From: CAINVV01 sp963663675
Lineage (GTDB): Bacteria > Bacteroidota > Bacteroidia > Bacteroidales > Prolixibacteraceae
Assembly: GCA_963663675.1 (NCBI GenBank)
Contig: OY760498.1
Span: 3,906,001 to 3,970,000 of the forward strand
Length of the DNA: 64,000 nucleotides
Reading direction: 5' to 3'
The position numbers and the translations under genes are program-made. The first letter of the stretch is position 1, and each line of letters begins with the position of its first letter. Under the pieces are notes generated by a model that saw only the letters and a program-made list of their open reading frames with translations, had not been told where the DNA came from and did no database searches. This document shows positions 27,132 to 36,800 of this stretch, one piece after another.

Positions 27132-27989
27132 ATGAAAGCTTTTTCACTGCTGACAGCCTGTTTCTTGCTGTCAATTTCAATGACCTCGCCGGTATTCGGC
27201 AAGGGTAAAGATAATAGTTCCTTTAACCTGATGACCTATAACATCCGGATGAACACAGAAGCCGATGGTGTGAACGCCTGGCCATTGCGAAAAGATAAAG
27301 TTGCAGGATTAATCCGGTTTCATCAGGTGGATATTTTTGGAGTACAGGAAGCTCTTCTGGTTCAGATGAACGACCTGAAAAGCAGTTTGCCGGAATATGA
27401 TTGTTATGGGGTTGGTCGTGACGATGGCAATGAGGAAGGCGAATTTATGACCATATTTTATAAAAAAGACCGCTTTGAGAAACTCAATGCGGGGACCTTC
27501 TGGCTCAACGAAAATACTGAAAAGCCAGGTTTGGGCTGGGATGCAGCTTGCAACAGAACCTGCACCTGGATCAAATTCAAAGATAAATCCACTAAAAAGT
27601 TATTCTTTGCCTTCAACACCCATTTTGATCACCGGGGAAGGGTAGCCAGGGAGGAATCTGCCAAACTGATACTCAAATTTATGGCAACAATCAACAAAGA
27701 CAACCTACCCATGTTTCTGACCGGGGACTTCAACTCATCCAAAGAGGCTGCCCCTATACAGAAAATTCTGACAGTATTGTTTGATTCCCGTGACAAATGT
27801 GTTACAGCACCCTATGGCCCGCAAGGAACGAGTGGCGGTTTCGAAGTAAAAGATTCAAAAAGAGTGATTGACTATATTTTTATCAACCAAAAAGTTGAAG
27901 TTCTTCGTCATGGCGTTTTGACTGACTCAAATGGTCTCTATTATCCATCTGATCACCGGCCTGTTCTGGCAGAAATCAGAATTCTTTAA
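27132..27989 (+). CDS. Secreted endonuclease/exonuclease/phosphatase family protein
   Basis: This protein of about 285 residues has a signal peptide (MKAFSLLTACFLLSIS) and the EEP fold. The motifs appear in order: LMTYNIRM, GVQEALLVQ, FNTHFDHRG, LTGDFNSS, IDYIFIN and SDHRPVLAEI. These carry the metal-binding Glu, Asp and His residues of the DNase I/inositol-phosphatase superfamily. The start at 27132 places the signal peptide at the N-terminus. An upstream methionine at 27084 would bury it. Bacteroidota members are often annotated as hydrolases of unknown substrate, and it may act on phosphorylated glycans. It is followed by the GH92 gene in the same direction. Confidence 0.85.
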   Translation: MKAFSLLTACFLLSISMTSPVFGKGKDNSSFNLMTYNIRMNTEADGVNAWPLRKDKVAGLIRFHQVDIFGVQEALLVQMNDLKSSLPEYDCYGVGRDDGNEEGEFMTIFYKKDRFEKLNAGTFWLNENTEKPGLGWDAACNRTCTWIKFKDKSTKKLFFAFNTHFDHRGRVAREESAKLILKFMATINKDNLPMFLTGDFNSSKEAAPIQKILTVLFDSRDKCVTAPYGPQGTSGGFEVKDSKRVIDYIFINQKVEVLRHGVLTDSNGLYYPSDHRPVLAEIRIL

Positions 27990-28099
27990 ACTCCTCCATA
28001 GACATTCCGGCCAATTACATACAATCTTCAGAAGATCAGTTATTTCTTGTAAATTATTGTATAATTTTATAACAATACTTACCGAAACAACGAAAACCA

Positions 28100-31093
28100 A
28101 TGAACAGGATCTTCTGCTTTTGTCTTTCACTTGTTATTATTACAGGCTGTCAGAGTCAGAAAAACAAATTGCCAGTCGATTATGTTGACCCGTTTATCGG
28201 AACTTCCATTAGCAGATGGATGCAGTTCCCGGGTTCTGTATTGCCTTTCGGCATGGTCAAACTGAGTCCGGATAATACAGACGACTGGTTAATGAACGCA
28301 GGGTACGAGGATAGTATCAGGAGTATCTGTGGTTTTGGACACCTCCACTCCTGGATGACCGGGAGCTTCCTCATGATGCCTGCCACCGGTGAGTTGAGAA
28401 TACATCCGGGGACCAAGGAGCATCCGGAAGGAGGATATCGATCACGTGTCAAACCGGGAAGCGCGGTTGCATCGGCTGGTTATTATTCTGTGATACTGGA
28501 TGATTATAAGATTCAGGCAGAATTGACATCTACCATGCGTTGTGGCTTGCAGCGGTACAGATTCCCCAAAAGCAATTCATCCAGAATATTGATTGACCTT
28601 CAGGTTCCCGAGGAAGGCCGTCCGGAATTTGTTCATGCAGTTGTTAAACGGATTACAGACACAGAAATTACCGGTACGATTCACCGGATTGATGGCTGGA
28701 ACGATTACACCATCCATTTTGTATCCCGGTTCAGTAAGCCTTTCCAGAGAATGGGCGGATGGATAGGAAATGAAATAAAAGAGAACACTGATTCTGTATC
28801 AGTCAGCCAAAATTCTGACCTCGGAGCTTTCCTGCAATTCACTACGATTGAAAATGAGAAAATTCTGGTAAAGACTGGGATTTCATTTGTAAGTGCAGAC
28901 CAGGCAAGACTGAATCTTGAAACGGAGTTGGATTCCTTTGGCTGGGATTTTGATGCAGTACACGAGCATGCCAGAATGGTCTGGAACGAGCTTCTTGGAA
29001 AGTTAAAGGTGGAAGGTGGCAGTGAAACTGATAAAGTAAAATTTTATACCAACCTCTATCATTCCTACTGCGCTCGTTCTGTGTTCAGCGATGCGAACGG
29101 AAAATATGCGGACGCGTGTGAGAAGATCCGGCAGCTGCCCAATCCCGAGAACCCTGTTTACGGATGCGATGCTTTCTGGATGACTTTCTGGAATTTAAAC
29201 CAGTTATGGTCACTCGTCAATCCTTCCATCGCTTCAAAATGGGCAAAATCAGAATTGCAGCTTTATGATGACGGAGGATGGCTGAACAGAGGTCCCGGGG
29301 CACTGGAATATTCCGGAATTATGGTCGCTGAACATGAAATACCATTATTGACCAACGCCTGGATGAAAGGCATAAGGGATTTTGATATCCGAAAAGCCTA
29401 CAAAGCGATGAAAGAGATTCAGACCAGGCCAGGGGCGGAACATCCCTGCGGAGGATATGCCGGCAATAACAATCTCAAGCCCTATTTAAGCATGGGTTTT
29501 GTCCCTTCTGATGAAGGGCCGGTGTCAAATACGCTGGAGTACGCTTTCGATGACTGGTGTGTCGGTCAGCTGGCCAAAGCGTTGGGTAATGAAGTGGATT
29601 ACCGCTATTTTATGAAAAGGTCACAATATTACCGGAATGTTTTCGATCCACAGACCCGTTTAATGAGGCCGAAACATGAAGGAGGTCCATGGTACGAGGA
29701 ATTTCAACCACTCAAGTCAGCCGTTGGAAAATCCGATAATTTCGGGACAAAAGATTATGTTGAAGCAAATTCGTGGCAATACAGCTGGTTTGTTCCGCAT
29801 GATTTGAAGGGACTCATTGAGTTGATAGGGAAAGACGAATTTAACAACAGGCTGGAAACGGGATTTAAAAACTCACTGCCTGTTTTTACCAGCAATTTTG
29901 TGAATCACAGCAACCAGCCCAACATGCAGGCCGCGTGGCTTTTTAATTATTCGGGGAAACCCTGGCTTACGCAGAAATGGGTTCGGGAAATACTGGATAA
30001 TTACTATACTGCAACAGCAAAAGGATACCCAGGTGACGAAGATGAAGGACAGATGGGAGCTTGGTATGTAATGAGCGCCATGGGACTTTTTGAAATGGAT
30101 GGGGGTTCCGGGATCAATCCTGCCTATGAGATAGCATCTCCAATCTTTGAAAAAATAACCATAGCACTTGATACTCTGTATTATCCTGGCAAGCAATTTG
30201 TGATCCAGTCAAATAACTTTTCACCTCAAAACCGGTATATCCAGTCAGCTTCATTAAACGGGAAACCATTGAATAAATTCTGGTTCAGTCATGCCGAGCT
30301 TGTCAGGGGAGGAGAACTTATTCTGGAGATGGGCCCGGAACCAAACAAAGTATGGGCAGCAGATTCTGTTCATCCACAACAAAATGAATATGAGGCATTT
30401 GTCACAACCCCTTATGTCCGAGATACCAAAAAGATGTTCACAGATCAGACCACTGTTTCTATCGCATGCGACACGAAAGATGCCATAATTTATTACACCC
30501 TCGACGGGAAAGAGCCGGACAAGACATCGCCTGTATACCTGGTACCATTCCTGGTCAAAAAGAGTACTGCATTAAAGATGAAAGCATTTGCAGGTGAGAC
30601 TTATAGTCTGACAGCTACAGCAGAACTCAAAAAAACCTCCCTCACACGGGCGGTAAATCCCGGAAAAACACTACCAGGGCTAACCTACACCTACTATCAT
30701 GGGTCCTACAGAAAAGTCAATGACTTTGCCGGACAGGCACCATTGAAAAGTGGTATTTCGCCGGATTTCTCGATCTCTGGCCGGGACCGTGATCAAAATT
30801 TCGCTTACGATTTTGACGGCTACCTCAAAATTCCTTCAGACGGCATATATACGATTTACCTGAATACCAACGACGGTGGCAAATTATATCTTGACAATAA
30901 GTTGCTGATTGATAACGACGGAATGCATCCTGCCGCTGAAATATTCAGGGAGACAGCACTGAATTCCGGTTATCATCCCATCTCAGTAAAGTATTTCCAG
31001 GAGGGAGGATCAAACACACTGGATGTAAGCTGGGCCGGAAAAGATTTTGCCAAAACACCGATTCCGGCAGAGGTGTTATTTCACAAGAAATAA
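28100..31093 (+). CDS. GH92 alpha-mannosidase-like lipoprotein with PA14-like C-terminus
   Basis: This 997-residue lipoprotein has a lipobox ending at Cys17 (VIITGC). The GH92 catalytic region covers about residues 25-760. It shows VDPFIGTSISRWMQFPGSVL, HPCGGYAGNNNLKPYLSMG, and GDEDEGQMGAWYVMSAMGLF near residue 644, where the family's general acid/base acidic residues lie. GH92 enzymes are calcium-dependent exo-acting alpha-mannosidases. A chitobiase-C-like beta domain follows at about 780-830 (YYTLDGKEPD). A PA14-like domain lies at about 855-995, with the TNDGGKLYLDNKLLIDNDG motif, and probably binds sugars. The combination suggests surface-exposed degradation of mannose-containing glycans. 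Confidence 0.92.
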   Translation: MNRIFCFCLSLVIITGCQSQKNKLPVDYVDPFIGTSISRWMQFPGSVLPFGMVKLSPDNTDDWLMNAGYEDSIRSICGFGHLHSWMTGSFLMMPATGELRIHPGTKEHPEGGYRSRVKPGSAVASAGYYSVILDDYKIQAELTSTMRCGLQRYRFPKSNSSRILIDLQVPEEGRPEFVHAVVKRITDTEITGTIHRIDGWNDYTIHFVSRFSKPFQRMGGWIGNEIKENTDSVSVSQNSDLGAFLQFTTIENEKILVKTGISFVSADQARLNLETELDSFGWDFDAVHEHARMVWNELLGKLKVEGGSETDKVKFYTNLYHSYCARSVFSDANGKYADACEKIRQLPNPENPVYGCDAFWMTFWNLNQLWSLVNPSIASKWAKSELQLYDDGGWLNRGPGALEYSGIMVAEHEIPLLTNAWMKGIRDFDIRKAYKAMKEIQTRPGAEHPCGGYAGNNNLKPYLSMGFVPSDEGPVSNTLEYAFDDWCVGQLAKALGNEVDYRYFMKRSQYYRNVFDPQTRLMRPKHEGGPWYEEFQPLKSAVGKSDNFGTKDYVEANSWQYSWFVPHDLKGLIELIGKDEFNNRLETGFKNSLPVFTSNFVNHSNQPNMQAAWLFNYSGKPWLTQKWVREILDNYYTATAKGYPGDEDEGQMGAWYVMSAMGLFEMDGGSGINPAYEIASPIFEKITIALDTLYYPGKQFVIQSNNFSPQNRYIQSASLNGKPLNKFWFSHAELVRGGELILEMGPEPNKVWAADSVHPQQNEYEAFVTTPYVRDTKKMFTDQTTVSIACDTKDAIIYYTLDGKEPDKTSPVYLVPFLVKKSTALKMKAFAGETYSLTATAELKKTSLTRAVNPGKTLPGLTYTYYHGSYRKVNDFAGQAPLKSGISPDFSISGRDRDQNFAYDFDGYLKIPSDGIYTIYLNTNDGGKLYLDNKLLIDNDGMHPAAEIFRETALNSGYHPISVKYFQEGGSNTLDVSWAGKDFAKTPIPAEVLFHKK

Positions 31094-31121
31094 CCCGGTT
31101 GAAATAATTTCCGGGACCCAA

Positions 31122-31367
31122 TCATTCAGCTTTTTCATCTTCGGGATTACCTGAATATAATCCAAGAGCTATACTGCACAACAGTATAAAAGGAAATTGA
31201 TGTGTGAAATTAATACTGGCCAATGCATCGCTAAATGATATTTTATCCCCAATAAGAATTCTTTTCAAGGGATTAAAAAGTTCTAAAAGCGTTATTGTTA
31301 AAGACATAAATAGGACGAGAATTAATACTCTTTTTAGATGTCGAACATCAATCGTGAATTTTTTCAT
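31122..31367 (-). CDS. Small two-helix membrane protein, candidate bacteriocin immunity protein
   Basis: This 81-residue protein has two predicted membrane helices, RVLILVLFMSLTITLLELF and FPFILLCSIALGLYSG, joined by a loop of about 30 residues, with an acidic C-terminus (GNPEDEKAE). I know no family for it. It lies 128 bases downstream of two consecutive double-glycine-leader peptide genes in the same orientation, where bacteriocin immunity genes usually sit. Two-helix and four-helix membrane proteins are common immunity proteins of two-peptide bacteriocins. Function is therefore inferred from size, topology and position. A hairpin lies between this gene and the peptide genes. Confidence 0.6.
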   Translation of the reverse strand: MKKFTIDVRHLKRVLILVLFMSLTITLLELFNPLKRILIGDKISFSDALASINFTHQFPFILLCSIALGLYSGNPEDEKAE

Positions 31368-31445
31368 TTTTTCATTAATGACTAGTTTAGTTCATTCGAA
31401 GCATGCAATTCCCTCAATTACACGACCATTCGCCAAAATACGAAT

Positions 31446-31491
31446 GGAAAGTTAAGAAAAAGGTAATAAGTCAACCCTTTTCTTAACTTCC
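31446..31491 (-). other. Stem-loop between peptide genes and membrane-protein gene
   Basis: On the minus strand GGAAGTTAAGAAAAGG is followed after 12 bases by CCTTTTTCTTAACTTTCC, an almost perfect 16-bp stem that begins four bases after the stop codon of the second peptide gene. A poly-T run is not present beyond it, so partial termination, mRNA stabilisation or attenuation are all possible. Confidence 0.6.
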
Positions 31492-31495
31492 AAAA

Positions 31496-31669
31496 TTATA
31501 GTATTGCATAACCCCATTCTTTCCAGAATTTGCATGTTAATATCTCAGATTTTTTGAGCAAGTAAAATACAGCATAAAAAGCATCATAAATGGTTGTTGA
31601 AGTATTTGTAATTGCTCCTCCATTAATGAATTTTAATTCTTTTAAAGAAAGTTCCGTTAAATTATCCAT
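31496..31669 (-). CDS. Double-glycine-leader peptide 2 (putative bacteriocin precursor)
   Basis: This 57-residue precursor has the leader MDNLTELSLKELKFING-G. The hydrophobic residues (Leu at -10 and -7, Phe/Ile at -5/-4) and the Asn-Gly-Gly end fit the double-glycine leader removed by C39 peptidase transporters. The predicted 39-residue core begins AITNTSTTIYDAFYAV, carries a hydrophobic stretch (FYAVFYLL), one cysteine and an aromatic C-terminus (FWKEWGYAIL). The gene starts 27 bases after the stop of peptide 1 and has the same length. No export transporter is in the window. The call rests on leader form and pairing, not on a named family. Confidence 0.7.
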   Translation of the reverse strand: MDNLTELSLKELKFINGGAITNTSTTIYDAFYAVFYLLKKSEILTCKFWKEWGYAIL

Positions 31670-31696
31670 ACCTTCAATATTTCTGCTGATTATGAA

Positions 31697-31870
31697 TTAA
31701 TCCTCTTTACCTCCATCTCTCCAACCATCCATGGCCCCTGTTTTAATTTCGGTCCAATGATCATAAACAAATTTTGCTGCAGACAACCAAAATCCACCCT
31801 TAATCCACTTTGATATTTTGATCATACCACCATTTACCAGAAATAATTCATTCTTTCCAAGATCTTTCAT
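31697..31870 (-). CDS. Double-glycine-leader peptide 1 (putative bacteriocin precursor)
   Basis: This 57-residue precursor has a 15-residue leader MKDLGKNELFLVNGG (Leu at -7 and -5, Val at -4) ending in Gly-Gly. The predicted 42-residue core starts MIKISKWIKGGFW. It is rich in Trp and Lys and contains a GAMDG segment, a GxxxG spacing of the kind used for helix pairing in class IIb two-peptide bacteriocins. The core contains no cysteine. It is the first gene of an apparent three-gene unit on the minus strand. A TAACTTTA element about 80 bases upstream could be its -7 box. Confidence 0.72.
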   Translation of the reverse strand: MKDLGKNELFLVNGGMIKISKWIKGGFWLSAAKFVYDHWTEIKTGAMDGWRDGGKED

Positions 31871-31951
31871 GATTTAAAATTTTGAACTTAACTCCTACTC
31901 TTTTACAAGGCTTTTCGGAATCTGCCCGAGTATTGTGCACTTCACTCTGTA

Positions 31952-31959
31952 TAAAGTTA
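31952..31959 (-). promoter_or_regulatory. Possible -7 box for the peptide operon
   Basis: TAACTTTA on the minus strand matches seven of eight positions of TAnnTTTG and lies 82 bases upstream of the first peptide start codon. No convincing -33 element is visible, so this is tentative. Confidence 0.25.
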
Positions 31960-32354
31960 CGGCAGTTCCCTCTCATAAAAGAATAGCGGAAAAGTTTATT
32001 ATCAAAATTTTAATCTAAAGTATGCCGGATTGCCGCGCAACAGCTTTATCAGTTTACCCAAATTGCAACAAATTGCTTCTGTTTTGGTTCATTATGGCAG
32101 CAGGTTTTTCATATTCCACCTTGAATTAATTCCATGTCCTTGCATCATGTACGCGCAGATTAAATTACTTTGGGTCATTGGCATAGTGCATTGTGAAACA
32201 AAATGAATAATTTGGAAACAGGTATTCAAAAAAACGGCCACAACAAGTGCTGTGACCGAAATATTGGTAAGAAATTGCGTTGAACCACCCGTAAAATTCA
32301 TATTGGCTAAACGGAAGAACACTGTTAGCCAGGAAATAATTTATGTGAATAATC
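31960..32354. other. Intergenic stretch with one doubtful open frame
   Basis: On the minus strand a 62-76-codon frame (32092-32322, GTG or internal ATG start) encodes a hydrophobic segment preceded by MNFTGG. The Gly-Gly lacks the usual leader spacing and the frame has no ATG near its start, so I do not call a gene. Nothing else is recognisable here. Confidence 0.35.
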
Positions 32355-32756
32355 CTAGTTTGTAACGGACCTTACAATTTCCTCAATTTCAATGGCAGCT
32401 CCAATCATGGCACTCTGAATACTATCAGGCATCCCTGAAACTAAAGATTTGATATTCAGGGTAGCGACGTAGATTTTCCCATCCGCCTTTTCATAAACTG
32501 AAACACGGCATGGCATTATGACTGATGCGACACGTTCATCACTCATCGCCAGTAATTCTCCTGAATAGGCCGGCTTGCAGATTTCGATCACCTTTACCGG
32601 TCTTACGGATTTCCCGGATTTGGCTAATGTAGCCTGAAGATCATGGGTAGCAGGATTTCCCCATTCACGGTCGATCGCCGCAGTTGTCAAAATTTCAACT
32701 GTCTCATTGAATCCAAAAAGACTCTCTTTCTCGAAAATTGGTTGATTTTCTTGCAT
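32355..32756 (-). CDS. DUF302 domain protein
   Basis: This 133-residue protein consists of a DUF302 domain. Visible patterns are the N-terminal FNETVEILTTAAIDREWG, KVIEICKPAYSGELL and VIMPCRVSVYEKADGKIYVATLN. Members occur widely and may bind small ligands or act in stress; no function is established. There is no signal peptide. It lies alone between the peptide locus and the hydrogenase operon. Confidence 0.8.
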   Translation of the reverse strand: MQENQPIFEKESLFGFNETVEILTTAAIDREWGNPATHDLQATLAKSGKSVRPVKVIEICKPAYSGELLAMSDERVASVIMPCRVSVYEKADGKIYVATLNIKSLVSGMPDSIQSAMIGAAIEIEEIVRSVTN

Positions 32757-33348
32757 GGCTTTACACTTTAGATGACTTTTAAAATTTAAAATCCTTTGGA
32801 AACTAAAATTTCAAGGAATTCCATCTACTAAGTTAACGATAATTCAATTTAATATTTTTCTGTTGTAAATTCATTTCAAATTAAATTTCGATCATCATTC
32901 GACTTAATTTAAAATTAAGCCCGGAGAAAGGTTGAAATATCAGAGTTGGCACCAACACCTCTGATTTTCTTTGCAGGAAAGAAACTCTTAAAAGAGATTT
33001 TTTCGACCCTTCAGAGTAACAAGCGCGATTTCAACCGGAACACTTGTTGTAATAGATATATGTACCTATTTTCATTTTTTCGACTTTTTGTACGTTTTTT
33101 TAAAAAAATCTAAAAATTAACAAATTCCTAACATTAATCATTCAATCATAACATAAGATTTACCTAGATTTGAAGGGTTAAGCTTATGAAACCTCAATGA
33201 TCGAAAGCCCGCCAAAGAGGATGAATATATTTTTCAGGGTTTCGCACGTCCAATAAAACATGAATTGTATCGTGTGCAGCAGGGGCAATTATTGTAGAGT
33301 GTACATTCAGTCTGATTTGATAAAACCAACTAAAAAGCTAAAATACCA
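32757..33348. other. Long leader region upstream of the hydrogenase operon
   Basis: These 590 bases contain no supportable gene. The first part is very AT-rich with A and T runs near 33095-33115. A TAGATTTG box at 33165-33172 may drive the hydrogenase genes, leaving a leader of about 170 bases in which I see no known riboswitch. Confidence 0.4.
33165..33172 (+). promoter_or_regulatory. Candidate -7 box of the hydrogenase operon
   Basis: TAGATTTG matches TAnnTTTG exactly. It is the best such match in the region upstream of 33349. A -33 TTG element is not obvious. Confidence 0.35.
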
Positions 33349-33849
33349 ATGATTACTCACGAGGAGATTTGCAGTGTCCACTCGATGACTGAAGTTGAAA
33401 AATATCAGTTACTCGAGCAGGTAATGACCGATTATGATCACAGGGAAAATAACCTGATACAAATCCTGCATATGGCTCAGGCCATTTTTGGATATCTTCC
33501 TGCCGAAGTTCAATCTTTCATCGCAGAGAAGATGGATATACCCAATTCTAAAGTAAATAGCGTATTAACTTTTTATTCCTTCTTCTCAACAAAGCCGAAA
33601 GGGAAGTACACTGTAAGCATTTGCCTCGGAACTGCTTGTTATGTGCGGGGGGGCAAAGATGTGGTAAATAAATTGAAAGAGATTCTCGCCCTGGAAGTCG
33701 GCGAAACCACCGATGACAAAATGTTCTCATTACAGGTTATGCGATGTATTGGCGCTTGTGGACTTGCTCCGGCAATTACAATTAACGAGAAGGTCTATAA
33801 ACAGGTGAACCCCAATAAATTGCACCGTATTCTTGGTATGCTGAGATAA
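33349..33849 (+). CDS. NuoE-like [2Fe-2S] subunit of NAD(P)-linked hydrogenase (HydC-like)
   Basis: This 166-residue thioredoxin-fold ferredoxin subunit has four cysteine ligands, seen in ICLGTACYVRGG and QVMRCIGACGLAPA. The helical N-terminus (ILHMAQAIFGYLPAEVQ) is typical of NuoE/HydC/HndA. It shuttles electrons in multimeric [FeFe] hydrogenases. The stop codon of this gene is immediately followed by the ATG of the next (TAAATG), so the three hydrogenase genes form a tight operon. Confidence 0.93.
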   Translation: MITHEEICSVHSMTEVEKYQLLEQVMTDYDHRENNLIQILHMAQAIFGYLPAEVQSFIAEKMDIPNSKVNSVLTFYSFFSTKPKGKYTVSICLGTACYVRGGKDVVNKLKEILALEVGETTDDKMFSLQVMRCIGACGLAPAITINEKVYKQVNPNKLHRILGMLR

Positions 33850-36800
33850 ATGTCAGTACAGTTTTCCATTCATAACCCGGTTAATAAATTCATCAATACC
33901 ATGTATATCAACTCCCTGAAAGATCTGACTGAAACGAAAAAAACATTTCAGGAACAGGAAACTCAATACCCGTTTGTAGCCCATGTTTGTTATGCTGCCG
34001 GTTGTCTGTCCTCCGACTGCCGGGAAGTAAAGGATGCATTGGTCAAGGCCCTGGAGCATGAGAAACTGACGGATAAAGTAAAAATAAAACTGACAGGATG
34101 CATGGGCGCCTGTACTTTAGGTCCCACCCTGATAATTAATCCGGGACAGACCCTTTATTGTAACCTGAAGCCTTCTGACATGCCTCATATTGTCAAAGAG
34201 CACTTTAAAAAGGGGAAAATAGCCGGAAAATATTGTTTCAAAGATCCCGAAACAGGAAAAGAAATTCACAACATGCAGGAGATCAATTTCTTTAAGCTCC
34301 AAAAGAAAATTGTTCTCCGCAATTGTGGATCAGTAGATTTTGCCTCGCTTGAGGAGTACATAGCCAATGACGGATATTTTGCCCTTTGCAAAGCGCTTAC
34401 AACAATGACCCCGGGGCAGGTAGTTGACGAAGTAAAAAGGTCAGGAATGCGCGGCCGAGGTGGAGGAGGTTTCCCCACAGGATTAAAATGGGAACTGGCC
34501 TCAATGGAAGAGAATGATCAGAAATATATCATTTGTAACGCGGATGAAGGAGACCCCGGCGCATTCATGGACCGTAGTCTCCTGGAAGGTGATGCTCATG
34601 CAGTGATTGAGGGGATGATCATAGGCGGATATGCCATAGGGGCATCCAAAGGTGTGGTGTACATTCGTGCGGAATATCCTATCGCCATCGAACGTCTGAC
34701 TATATCCATAAAGGCAGCACAGGCCAGTGGTTTGCTCGGGAACGACATTTTCTCTTCCGGATTCAATTTCGACATCGAAATCCGTATTGGTGCCGGTGCA
34801 TTTGTATGTGGTGAAGAGACAGCACTGATGGCATCTGTTGAAGGAAGAAGAGGCGAGCCAACCCAGAAACCTCCATTCCCCGTTCAGTCCGGACTGTATG
34901 GGAAACCAACTGTCATCAACAATGTAGAAACATTTGGAAGTATTGCACCCATATTGCTCAAAGGTGCCGGATGGTTCGCATCAATAGGTACAGAGAAGAG
35001 CAAGGGAACCAAGGTTTTTGCCCTTGCAGGAGATATCCGCATGAAAGGTTTGATCGAAGTTCCAATGGGAATATCCCTTGGCAAGATATTGTTCGATATC
35101 GGCGGTGGAATACCAAGAAATAAAAATTTCAAGGTTGCCCAGACAGGAGGGCCTTCCGGCGGATGCCTGACCGCCGAACACCTGAATACACCTATCGACT
35201 ATGACTCCCTGATCAAACATGGGGCTATCATGGGGTCAGGTGGTTTGATCAGTGCGGATGAGGATACCTGCATGGTGGATATGGCGCGTTTCTTTATGGA
35301 TTTCGTTCAGGAAGAATCTTGCGGAAAATGTACCCCCTGCCGTCTGGGTACCAAGCGTATGCTCGAAATACTCGAGCGTATCACTGTTGGGAAAGGAGAG
35401 GAAGGAGATGTAGAAAAATTAATTGAGCTGGGCACCTCTATCAAGGAATCGGCGATCTGCGGCCTTGGCCAGACTGCTGCCAATCCTGTACTAAGTACAA
35501 TAAAATATTTCAGGCACGAATATGATGAACACATTCAAAAGAAATATTGCCGTTCAGGTGTCTGCAGCGAATTGTTCATCTCACCTTGCCAGAATGCCTG
35601 TCCTGCAGGTGTCAATGTGCCCGGCTACATTGCATTGATTGCATCAGGCAGGGTAAAGGATGCTTATCACCTGATACGCCAGGACAATCCTTTCCCATCC
35701 ATCTGCGGAAGGGTATGTACCCATCCATGCGAAAGCAAATGTCGCAGGGCCCAGATTGACGAAGCGATTGCAATTGCCGATCTTAAAAGGTATGCAGCTG
35801 ATTATGTGTTGAATTCAGATGAGCCGTACATGAATCTGATGTTCCAGAAAAACGGCAAATCTGTTGGTATCATTGGCGCCGGGCCTTCAGGCCTGACCTG
35901 TGGATATTACCTGTCTAGGCTGGGCTATACCGTTGATATTTATGAAGAAAAGAGTGTAGCCGGAGGAATTCTAGCTTATGGAATACCTGAATACCGTCAA
36001 CCAAAGGATATCCTGAAAAAGGAGATTGACTCAATTATCCAGTCCGGTATTAATGTAATATACAACACCAAAGTCGGTGAACATATCTCATTTGAAGAAC
36101 TGAAAGCCAAATATGGGGCAATCTATATTGCTACCGGGACACAGCTTTCCCGAAAAATAGGAATCGAAGGGGAAGAAAAGGAGGGTATTTATCACGGCCT
36201 TGATTTCCTGAAGGATATCAATCTCAATAAAAAGGTCAATGTTAAAGGAGTGGTTGCCGTAATCGGAGGTGGGAATACTGCCCTGGACGCTGCCAGGTCG
36301 GCATTGCGCCTGGGTGCCGAAAAAGTTCATATTCTCTACCGGCGGACACGAGAAGAAATGCCGGCCGACCGGCGTGAAATACAGGAAGCGCTGGATGAAG
36401 GAATCATATTGCATGAATTGGTCGCTCCGGTAAGATTTCTTGGTAACGGAGCCGTCCGCCAGATTGAATGTCTGAAAATGGAACCCGGTGAGTTTGGCAA
36501 AGATGGGAGAAGAATTCCGGTTAAACAGCCTGATTCAATATTCTCGCTGAATATTGATATGGCCATCCCGGCAGTCAGCCAATACTCTGATCTCCCTTTT
36601 GTAACTCGCAAAGATGTTGAATTAACTGATTGGGGAACTTTTATCGTAGACAGCACCACACAGATGACTACACAAAAGGGAATTTTTGCAGGAGGTGATG
36701 TCGCCAGGGGTTCAGATGTGGTGATAACTGCAATCGCTGATGGCAAGAATGCGGCCAAATCCATCGACAAATACCTCGGAGGCAAGGGTATCCTCAACAC

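Noticed and set aside
32092..32322. A 76-codon minus-strand frame with MNFTGG before a hydrophobic segment, as a third double-glycine peptide upstream of the peptide operon.
   Set aside because: It starts at GTG or an internal ATG too close to the Gly-Gly. The residues at -4 and -7 (Phe, Asn) do not fit the leader pattern, and the C-terminal part looks non-coding.
33179..33348. Riboswitch or leader peptide in the hydrogenase operon leader.
   Set aside because: No recognisable aptamer pattern, and only very short open frames.
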